Assembly: GCA_013141075.1 (NCBI GenBank)
Contig: JABFRQ010000005.1
Location: forward strand, 124,001 to 188,000
DNA from: Methylotenera sp.
GTDB lineage: Bacteria > Pseudomonadota > Gammaproteobacteria > Burkholderiales > Methylophilaceae
Reading direction: 5' to 3'
Length of the DNA stretch: 64,000 nucleotides
Part shown: positions 57,215 through 64,000 of the stretch, piece after piece
Layout of the letters: every line of letters starts with the position of its first letter
Position numbering within the stretch: the stretch's first letter is position 1
Translations under genes and position numbers: made by a program
The notes under the pieces: model-generated
Told to the model about the DNA's origin: nothing
The model's input: only the letters and a program-made list of their open reading frames with translations
Databases searched by the model: none

Positions 57215-59119
57215 ATGATGAATTTTCCAGATATTTTTGATGTAATTGTAGTGGGCGGCGGCCATGCAGGCACCGAAGCGGCGCTTGCAAGCGCCAGAAT
57301 GGGGCAAAAAACCCTTTTGCTCACGCATAACATTGAAACTTTAGGGCAAATGTCTTGCAACCCAAGCATTGGCGGCATCGGTAAAGGGCATTTAGTTAAA
57401 GAGATTGATGCGCTTGGTGGCGCTATGGCGGCCGCAACTGATATTGGCGGTATTCAATTCCGCATTTTAAACTCAAGTAAAGGCCCAGCAGTGCGCGCCA
57501 CTCGTGCGCAGGCTGACCGTGTGTTGTATAAAGCGGCCATTCGCCATAAGCTAGAAAATCAGCCTAATTTATGGCTGTTTCAGCAAGCGGTAGATGACAT
57601 TATTTTAGAGGGTGACCGTGCTGCTGGCGTGGTGACGCAAATTGGTTTGCGTTTTGCCTCAAAAACCGTGGTGCTAACCGCAGGTACGTTTTTAGGCGGC
57701 TTGATTCATGTAGGCATGCAAAACTACAGTGCAGGCCGCGCGGGTGACCCCCCTGCAATTTCATTGGCGGCGCGGTTACGTGAAATTGGTTTGCCCGCAG
57801 GCCGCTTAAAAACGGGCACGCCGCCACGTATTGATGGCCGCACCATTGATTATTCTGTGATGACTATTCAGCCAGGCGATGACCCTGTGCCAGTATTCTC
57901 GTTTATGGGTAATGCCGCGCAACACCCTGCCCAACTACCCTGCTGGATTACGCATACTAATGAGCGTACGCACGATATTATTCGCAGTGGGTTAGATCGC
58001 TCGCCTATGTACACAGGCGTGATTGAGGGCGTTGGCCCGCGCTATTGCCCAAGTGTGGAAGATAAAATTCACCGCTTTGCAGATAAAGATTCGCACCAAA
58101 TATTTTTAGAGCCAGAAGGCTTAACCACCAATGAAGTGTACCCAAACGGTATTTCTACCAGTTTGCCGTTTGATATTCAATTAGCGTTAGTGCGCTCGGT
58201 GCGTGGTTTAGAAAACGCGCACATTCTGCGCCCAGGTTACGCCATTGAGTACGATTATTACGACCCGCGCGGTTTAAAAAGCTCGTTAGAAACCAAAACC
58301 GTACAAGGTTTGTTTTTTGCAGGGCAAATTAACGGCACAACAGGCTATGAAGAAGCCGCCGCGCAAGGCTTGCTCGCTGGCGCGAATGCCGCATTACAAG
58401 CGCAAGGCAAAGAACCATGGTGCCCAGCGCGCGATGAAGCTTATTTGGGCGTGCTGGTAGATGATTTAATCACGCGCGGCGTAACAGAGCCATACCGCAT
58501 GTTTACCAGCCGCGCCGAATATAGGCTGCAGCTGCGTGAAGACAACGCGGATATGCGCTTAACTGAAATCGGTCGCAATTTAGGCTTGGTGGATGATGCC
58601 CGCTGGGAAGCGTTTAGCCGCAAAAAAGAAGCCGTTGAGCGCGAACAAGAGCGCCTTAAAAAAACCTTTGTGCAGCCCGCAAACCTAGATGCAGCGCGCA
58701 TGACCGAGCTTTTTGGCAAGCCGCTTGAGCACGAATACAGCTTGTTTGAATTACTCCGCCGCCCAGAAGTGAGCTATAAAGCCGTGTTGAGTTTAGGCGA
58801 AACTGGCCTTGGTGAAGTTGAGCCAGCCGTGCGCGAACAAGTAGAAATCGCCGCCAAATATCAAGGATATATTGACCGCCAAACGGATGAAGTTGCGCGT
58901 AGCCGTGGGCAAGAAAACACTAAGTTGCCAGCTGATATAGATTACAAAGAAATTCACGGCTTACCCATTGAAGCGCAGCAAAAATTAAACGCGCAAAAGC
59001 CAGAAACAATTGGCCAAGCGAGCCGTATTTCAGGCATTACGCCTGCGGCAATTTCATTATTATTGGTATATTTAAAGCGTAAATCTCGCAGTAAGCCTGT
59101 TGTTGATTTAGCCGCATGA
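57215..59119 (+). CDS. mnmG: tRNA uridine modification enzyme MnmG (GidA)
   Basis: This 634-residue FAD protein has the dinucleotide fold [21 protein letters not shown], the GidA signatures [22 protein letters not shown] and [20 protein letters not shown], and the C-terminal tRNA/MnmE-binding domain. With MnmE it modifies U34. Two adjacent ATGs are possible (57,215 and 57,218). The stop overlaps rsmG. Confidence 0.97.
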   Translation: MMNFPDIFDVIVVGGGHAGTEAALASARMGQKTLLLTHNIETLGQMSCNPSIGGIGKGHLVKEIDALGGAMAAATDIGGIQFRILNSSKGPAVRATRAQADRVLYKAAIRHKLENQPNLWLFQQAVDDIILEGDRAAGVVTQIGLRFASKTVVLTAGTFLGGLIHVGMQNYSAGRAGDPPAISLAARLREIGLPAGRLKTGTPPRIDGRTIDYSVMTIQPGDDPVPVFSFMGNAAQHPAQLPCWITHTNERTHDIIRSGLDRSPMYTGVIEGVGPRYCPSVEDKIHRFADKDSHQIFLEPEGLTTNEVYPNGISTSLPFDIQLALVRSVRGLENAHILRPGYAIEYDYYDPRGLKSSLETKTVQGLFFAGQINGTTGYEEAAAQGLLAGANAALQAQGKEPWCPARDEAYLGVLVDDLITRGVTEPYRMFTSRAEYRLQLREDNADMRLTEIGRNLGLVDDARWEAFSRKKEAVEREQERLKKTFVQPANLDAARMTELFGKPLEHEYSLFELLRRPEVSYKAVLSLGETGLGEVEPAVREQVEIAAKYQGYIDRQTDEVARSRGQENTKLPADIDYKEIHGLPIEAQQKLNAQKPETIGQASRISGITPAAISLLLVYLKRKSRSKPVVDLAA

Positions 59120-59775
59120 CTTTAACAGATAGCCTACAGGCCAAGCTGGGCGCGGGCTTGCATGAAATGGGTTTGCAGATTGATGTTGAAAAGCAAGCCA
59201 AACTGATTGCCTATTTGTTGCTGATTGATAAGTGGAACAAAGTGCATAACCTCACGGCCGTGCGCGACCCGCTTGAAATGGTCACGCTGCATTTGTTAGA
59301 TAGCTTAAGTGTGTTGCCACATGTGCAAGCACTTAATGCTAAAAATTTGCTAGATGTTGGCGCGGGTGCTGGCTTGCCGAGCATTCCATTGGCGATTTGC
59401 TTGCCAGAACTGCAAGTCACGGCGATAGATTCTGTGGCAAAAAAAACCAGTTTTATGCGCCAAGTAAAAGGTGAATTAGCCTTGAGTAATTTTAATGTAG
59501 AAGTTGGGCGCGTTGAAGTTTTGAAAGTTGCAGAAAAATTTGATGTGATTATTTCACGCGCGTTTGCTGAAATCGGCTTGTTTATTAAGCTTACAAAACA
59601 GTTGCTTGCCGAAAATGGCGTGTGGTTGGCGATGAAAGGTGTAGTGCCAGTGCATGAGTTTGAAAGTGCAGATTTTAAAAAATTAAACATTCAGCCAGCC
59701 GAAATTAAAGTATTAAGCGTAGCGGGTTTAGATGCAGAGCGACATTTGGTTTATTTAAAAGGCAATAATATATAA
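59116..59775 (+). CDS. rsmG: 16S rRNA G527 methyltransferase
   Basis: This 219-residue enzyme methylates N7 of 16S rRNA G527. It has the SAM-binding [17 protein letters not shown] and the HNLTAVRDP and ISRAFA family motifs. It overlaps mnmG by 4 bp and precedes parAB in the usual order. Confidence 0.96.
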   Translation: MTLTDSLQAKLGAGLHEMGLQIDVEKQAKLIAYLLLIDKWNKVHNLTAVRDPLEMVTLHLLDSLSVLPHVQALNAKNLLDVGAGAGLPSIPLAICLPELQVTAIDSVAKKTSFMRQVKGELALSNFNVEVGRVEVLKVAEKFDVIISRAFAEIGLFIKLTKQLLAENGVWLAMKGVVPVHEFESADFKKLNIQPAEIKVLSVAGLDAERHLVYLKGNNI

Positions 59776-59777
59776 CG

Positions 59778-59841
59778 GTCATTGCGAGCAAAGCATGGCA
59801 ATCTCTAACAATGTAGATTGCCGCGCTTTGCTCGCAATGAC
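59778..59841. repeat. Palindromic repeat family A, copy 4
   Basis: GTCATTGCGAGCAAAGCATGG and the complementary CCGCGCTTTGCTCGCAATGAC arms. Both arms carry AAAGC/GCTTT where other copies carry GTAGC/GCTAC, so pairing is kept by paired changes. Confidence 0.85.
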
Positions 59842-59876
59842 AAGGCAAGCGATGGAATTTGAGGTTTTAAATAACA

Positions 59877-60659
59877 ATGAAAATACTAGCAATCACTAAT
59901 CAAAAAGGCGGCGTTGGCAAAACCACCACTTGCGTGAATTTGGCCGCAAGCTTGGCAAGCCTAGGCAAACGTGTTTTGCTGATAGATCTTGACCCGCAAG
60001 GCAATGCCAGCACGGGCAGCGGCGTGAATAAAGCACATTTAAAACACAGCATTTACCATGTGCTGATTGGCGAAAAAACGCTGAAAGAAGTGATTGTGAA
60101 TAGCGAAAAAGGCGGCTTTGATATTGCGCCTTCAAACCGCGATTTAGCAGGCGCTGAAGTTGAGCTGGTCAACGAGCTGGCACGTGAAAATCGTTTAAAA
60201 GTAGCGATTAGTAAATTAGGCGATGCATATGATGTGGTATTGCTAGATTGCCCGCCTGCCCTCAACTTAGTCACAGTGAATGCGCTCACGGCTGCAAGCG
60301 CGGTGATGATTCCAATGCAATGCGAATATTATGCGCTTGAAGGCCTATCTGATTTGGTGAACACCATCAAAAAAGTACGCGCACGACTAAATCCAACGCT
60401 AGAGATTGAAGGCTTATTGCGCACCTTGTTTGATAACCGCAACATGCTCGCCAACCAAGTATCAGCACAGCTGATTAGCCATTTTGGCGATAAAGTGTAT
60501 AAAACGATTATTCCGCGTAACGTGCGTTTGGCCGAGGCGCCAAGCTATGGTGTGCCAGTGCTGAGCTATGATAAAAGCTCAAAAGGCGCGGTGGCATATT
60601 TAGAGTTAGCACAAGAAATTATTGCTAGAAATATACAAGTAGAGAATAAACATGGTTAA
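59877..60659 (+). CDS. parA: Chromosome partitioning ATPase ParA
   Basis: This 260-residue protein has the deviant Walker A KGGVGKTTTCVNLAASLA, Walker A' VLLIDLDPQGNAS and Walker B VVLLDCPPALN. It forms the ATP-dependent gradient that moves ParB-parS complexes. It overlaps parB by 8 bp. Confidence 0.97.
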   Translation: MKILAITNQKGGVGKTTTCVNLAASLASLGKRVLLIDLDPQGNASTGSGVNKAHLKHSIYHVLIGEKTLKEVIVNSEKGGFDIAPSNRDLAGAEVELVNELARENRLKVAISKLGDAYDVVLLDCPPALNLVTVNALTAASAVMIPMQCEYYALEGLSDLVNTIKKVRARLNPTLEIEGLLRTLFDNRNMLANQVSAQLISHFGDKVYKTIIPRNVRLAEAPSYGVPVLSYDKSSKGAVAYLELAQEIIARNIQVENKHG

Positions 60660-61539
60660 AGCAAAAGGCATCAATAGAGGCTTGGGTCGTGGGCTAGATT
60701 CATTATTGGCAGGTGATATGGGCTCAGTGGGCGAGGCAGACTCACTGCTTGTGCTTAAAGTTGAACAATTACGCCCAGGCAAGTATCAACCGCGTAGCTA
60801 TATGGATGAAGCGGCGCTGCAAACCTTAGCGGCTTCTATTAAAGCACAAGGCATTATGCAGCCGATTTTGGTGCGGCAAATAGCGGACGAGCAATACGAA
60901 ATTATCGCTGGTGAGCGCCGTTGGCGCGCCAGCCAAATGGCGGGCTTAGATGAAGTGCCAGTGTTAGTGCGCGAAATCGCCGATGAAGCAGCGCTAGCAA
61001 TGGCGTTGATTGAGAATATTCAGCGCGAAAATCTAAATCCGCTAGAAGAAGCGCAAGGCATTAAGCGCTTAATTGATGAATTTACCATGACGCACGAAAA
61101 AGCTGCAACGGCAGTTGGTCGCTCACGCGTAGCCGTTTCTAATTTATTGCGTTTGCTTACTTTATGTGCGCCAGTGCAAGAAATGTTGATGATTGGCAAA
61201 CTTGATATGGGGCATGCGCGGGCGTTAATCGGCTTAAGTGGCGCACAACAAGTAATGCTAGCTGAACAAATTGTGCAAAATAATTTATCAGTGCGCGATG
61301 CGGAAAATTTGGTAAAAAAACATAACGCGCAAATGCAGCAGCCAGCACAAAATGAACAGCAAAAAGCCGCACATAAAACCAACGTCAATCATGACGTTTT
61401 AAGGCTGCAAGAAGTATTAAGTGATAAATTGGGCGCTGCTGTGAGCATTAAAGCCAGCGCTAGCGGTGCAGGTACGTTAAAAATTAGCTATGCAAATTTG
61501 GACGAATTGGATGAAATTATTGCAAAAATTACACACTAA
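60652..61539 (+). CDS. parB: Chromosome partitioning protein ParB
   Basis: This 295-residue CTPase/DNA clamp has the N-terminal box (IMQPILVRQIADEQYEIIAGERRWRAS; GERRWRA is diagnostic), the second box ALIENIQRENLNPLEEAQG, an HTH that binds parS, and a C-terminal dimer domain. Three parS sites lie at 45.1, 52.7 and 55.8 kb. The stop codon lies in the loop of an AAATTACAC/GTGTAATTT hairpin. Confidence 0.97.
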   Translation: MVKAKGINRGLGRGLDSLLAGDMGSVGEADSLLVLKVEQLRPGKYQPRSYMDEAALQTLAASIKAQGIMQPILVRQIADEQYEIIAGERRWRASQMAGLDEVPVLVREIADEAALAMALIENIQRENLNPLEEAQGIKRLIDEFTMTHEKAATAVGRSRVAVSNLLRLLTLCAPVQEMLMIGKLDMGHARALIGLSGAQQVMLAEQIVQNNLSVRDAENLVKKHNAQMQQPAQNEQQKAAHKTNVNHDVLRLQEVLSDKLGAAVSIKASASGAGTLKISYANLDELDEIIAKITH

Positions 61540-61565
61540 CGTGTAATTTAATTCGCATGATTTTT

Positions 61566-61616
61566 CGCTAAGTGTTTAATTTTGCGTGAAACTTACGCGT
61601 TTAAAATCACTTAGCG
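61566..61616. repeat. Long imperfect inverted repeat between parB and atpI
   Basis: CGCTAAGTG…CACTTAGCG enclose TTTAA/TTAAA and GCGT-gaaactt-ACGC, forming one long interrupted stem. No T-run follows. The rest of the 215-base gap shows no gene. Confidence 0.55.
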
Positions 61617-61754
61617 CTTGACTAAAAATCGCTAATAATTCAAAATCGCGGTCTTTGCTGTATAACAAAAAATAAAAAGCACGTTTCAGCATACAAATTC
61701 AGTACGTAATTCAAGTTCTAAAAATTAAATAGGCTATTAACTAGGTTCGAGCAA

Positions 61755-62129
61755 TTGTCAGCATCCATTACATCAGATGTTTTTAGTAAAATGCTGAAAA
61801 TTCAATTAGTTGCAACATTGGTAGTTGCGGTTGCCGCGCTGTTGTTTTCTAGCGTGCATGCTGGTGTTTCAGCATTGTTAGGCGGCGCTAGTGTGATATT
61901 AGGCGCGCTTGCTGCTATGTCAATTGCAAAACGTGGTGCTAATAGTCAAGATTCAACGGCAATTTTAGTGAATTTACTAAAAGCCGAAGCGGTAAAAATA
62001 TTAGTGATTATCATTTTATTGGCCATCATTTTTAATGTGTACAAACAATTAGTGCCATTTGCGCTAATTGCAGGTTTAGCGGCCTCAGCCTTGTTTTCAG
62101 GCGCTGCTTTGAGTAAGTTAAAAGTTTAA
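61755..62129 (+). CDS. atpI: ATP synthase accessory protein AtpI
   Basis: This 124-residue membrane protein has four hydrophobic segments (LVATLVVAVAALLFSS, ALLGGASVILGALAAM, KILVIIILLAIIFNVY, LIAGLAASALFSGAAL). AtpI helps c-ring assembly or magnesium uptake. The ORF-track start is TTG at 61,755; ATG 61,791 is the alternative. It leads the atp operon. Confidence 0.88.
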   Translation: MSASITSDVFSKMLKIQLVATLVVAVAALLFSSVHAGVSALLGGASVILGALAAMSIAKRGANSQDSTAILVNLLKAEAVKILVIIILLAIIFNVYKQLVPFALIAGLAASALFSGAALSKLKV

Positions 62130-62158
62130 AACAATTTTGCTAGAGTAAATATTAGATT

Positions 62159-63010
62159 ATGGCTACAGAACACGCAGAACACGCAGAACAAGCAGAGCAA
62201 GCGCTAACCCCATCAAGCTATATTGAGCATCACCTGAGCTTTAACGCGCACGGCATTAATGGCAATGTTACTGAAAAAGGTTTTTGGGTGCTACATTACG
62301 ACACGCTAATTATGTCGGTAGTGTTGGGCATTTTAGTCATGGGCTTAATCTGGCTGGTTGCACGTAAGGCAACTGCTGGTGTGCCAAGCAAAGGTCAAGC
62401 CTTTGTAGAGCTAATTTTTAGCTTTATTGACGATCAAGTAAAAAACATTTTCCACGGCAACCGCCACAGCTTTATTGCCCCAACTGCACTTACAGTGTTT
62501 TTATGGGTATTTGCTATGAATTCTATGGACTTTTTGCCGGTAGATTGGGTGGCTGGCATCGTTTCATTCTTCGGTGGCGCACATGCTAAATGGCGCGCAG
62601 TACCAACTTCAGACATTAACACCACTTTTGCTTTAGCCTTAGCCGTTTGGTTTCTAATGATTTTCTTTTCAATTAAAGTTAAAGGTTTCGGTGGCTGGAT
62701 ACACGAGCTGTTCTATTCACCATTTGGCACCAAATTTTGGGTGTTACCGCTTAACTTCTTGTTCAATCTAATTGAATACGTTTCAAAACCACTTTCACAT
62801 TCATTGCGGTTATTCGGCAATATGTACGCGGGTGAAGTAATTTTCTTATTGCTCGGCATGTGGGCAGCCACAGGCGTTGCTGGTACTGTTTTTGGTGCGA
62901 TATTAGGTGCGGGTTGGTCAATCTTCCACATTTTAATCGTGGCATTGCAAGCGTTTATTTTCATGATGTTGACAGTGGTTTATTTGGCTATGGCGCATGA
63001 ATCGCATTAG
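62159..63010 (+). CDS. atpB: ATP synthase F0 subunit a
   Basis: This 283-residue membrane subunit forms the proton half-channels. The essential arginine lies in [15 protein letters not shown], and the C-terminal helix is [22 protein letters not shown]. The N-terminus carries an unusual [12 protein letters not shown] repeat encoded by near-identical six-base units. Confidence 0.96.
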   Translation: MATEHAEHAEQAEQALTPSSYIEHHLSFNAHGINGNVTEKGFWVLHYDTLIMSVVLGILVMGLIWLVARKATAGVPSKGQAFVELIFSFIDDQVKNIFHGNRHSFIAPTALTVFLWVFAMNSMDFLPVDWVAGIVSFFGGAHAKWRAVPTSDINTTFALALAVWFLMIFFSIKVKGFGGWIHELFYSPFGTKFWVLPLNFLFNLIEYVSKPLSHSLRLFGNMYAGEVIFLLLGMWAATGVAGTVFGAILGAGWSIFHILIVALQAFIFMMLTVVYLAMAHESH

Positions 63011-63082
63011 TTTTAATGTAGTTTGGTAGTTTTATTTTTTTTGTAGTTTAGTAGGTAAGTTTAAGTTTAGTTTAATTTTTGA

Positions 63083-63361
<279 letters not shown>

Positions 63362-63429
63362 TTAGCCTCAATAATTTGGCGGCTAATTTAACTTAGCACA
63401 AATTAACGACTTAAATATTGGAGTAAGTA

Positions 63430-63900
63430 ATGAACATTAACTTTACACTTATCGCACAAGCTATTGCATTTGCTGTGTTGATTTGGACCACGGTGAAATT
63501 CATTTGGCCACCGCTGTTATCAGCGATTGAAACGCGCCAAAAAGAAATCACGGATGGTTTAGCGGCAGCCTCTGAAGGTAGAAGTGCCTTAGAAGTAGCG
63601 GCTAAACAGTCAGAAGTGACTTTGAATGAAGCTAAGCAAAAAGCCTCTGAAATCATTGGACAAGCTGAAAAGCGTGGCTCACAAATTGTTGAAGAAGCTA
63701 AAGGCACGGCCAAAACTGAAGGCGACCGTATTATTGCGGGTGCTAAAGCTGAAATCGAGCAAGAAGTAAACCGCGCAAAAGAAGGTTTACGTTCACAAGT
63801 GTCTGCACTTGCAATTGCAGGTGCTGAAAAAATCTTGCGTAAAGAAATCGACGGCAAAGCACATAGCGAAATGCTTTCTAAACTTGCGGCGGAGCTATAA
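63430..63900 (+). CDS. atpF: ATP synthase F0 subunit b
   Basis: This 156-residue stator subunit has one N-terminal membrane helix (FTLIAQAIAFAVLIWTTVKFIWPP) followed by a long charged coiled coil ending AHSEMLSKLAAEL. It links F0 to the delta subunit. Confidence 0.96.
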   Translation: MNINFTLIAQAIAFAVLIWTTVKFIWPPLLSAIETRQKEITDGLAAASEGRSALEVAAKQSEVTLNEAKQKASEIIGQAEKRGSQIVEEAKGTAKTEGDRIIAGAKAEIEQEVNRAKEGLRSQVSALAIAGAEKILRKEIDGKAHSEMLSKLAAEL

Positions 63901-63903
63901 GAG

Positions 63904-64000
63904 ATGGCTGAAATATCAACCATCGCACGGCCTTATGCAGTTGCTGCTTTTAATCTTGCTAGCGAGACAAAGTCGCTTGCTAAGTGGTCTGAAATGTTAG
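63904..64000 (+). CDS. atpH: ATP synthase delta subunit (5' part)
   Basis: ATG three bases after the atpF stop begins MAEISTIARPYAVAAFNLA, the usual delta-subunit N-terminus that contacts the alpha subunits. The window ends after 32 codons. The ORF-track frame at 63,809 is a different, overlapping frame. Confidence 0.93.
   Translation, partial: MAEISTIARPYAVAAFNLASETKSLAKWSEML

Overview
The window is a bacterial chromosome segment, about 42% GC by eye, running through the replication origin. The protein set points to a betaproteobacterial methylotroph, probably Methylophilaceae (Methylotenera or Methylophilus-like). Supporting signs are a free-standing pqqA gene, a SHP/DUF1924-type cytochrome c next to a cytochrome b561, and the rpmH-rnpA-yidD-yidC-mnmE and mnmG-rsmG-parAB-atp order around oriC. 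The taxonomic placement is inference; no rRNA or other phylogenetic marker was tested.

Layout. (1) 1-8.3 kb is core genome: the 3' end of accC, prmA, a DUF3426 zinc-ribbon membrane protein, orphan pqqA (too short for the ORF track), oxyR divergent from katG, a rubredoxin and hflX. (2) 8.3-10.3 kb holds three different palindromic repeats, then an ImmA-like metalloprotease/HTH gene in an operon with a PIN-domain gene. A perfect operator sits inside that operon's promoter. (3) 10,440-42,582 is a complete 32.1-kb Tn7-like transposon. It has TGTCGAAT-type termini, repeated TnsB-site-like motifs (spaced at the left end, dense at the right end) and a 5-bp duplication ACTAC on both sides. It sits 10 bp beyond the gyrB stop codon. 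(4) 42.6-64 kb is the origin region: gyrB, dnaN, oriC with DnaA boxes, dnaA, rpmH, rnpA, yidD, yidC, mnmE, a DUF2853 gene, an MmeI-like restriction-modification gene, cytochromes, mnmG, rsmG, parA, parB and atpIBEF plus the start of atpH. Three parS sites (45.06, 52.65 and 55.83 kb) surround it.

Inside the transposon, tnsA-tnsB-tnsC-tniQ-tniQ form one tightly overlapping operon that reads inward from the gyrB-side end and finishes with a translationally coupled histidine phosphatase. Between tnsA and the right end is a four-gene overlapping operon: a double-GHKL ATPase/histidine kinase, a stand-alone receiver protein, an HNH nuclease and an adenine-type DNA methyltransferase. I do not recognise it as a named system, and it is the best candidate for an undescribed defence system. 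The rest of the cargo is redox and electrophile handling (MarR with a membrane protein, GST, a double-thioredoxin protein, an azoreductase/quinone reductase, a MocR regulator, Fpr with EtfAB and a LysR regulator), an HU protein, an unassigned zinc-ribbon gene pair and several broken genes (fic, GNAT, a lipoprotein fragment). A 3-kb IS1-family element carrying its own HTH-ImmA module has inserted into the thioredoxin gene, leaving an 8-bp duplication.

The core also has mini-repeats of interest. A palindromic repeat family recurs at four intergenic sites. A second family occurs once downstream of the MmeI-like gene and once in frame inside it, and a third repeat also lies inside that coding region.
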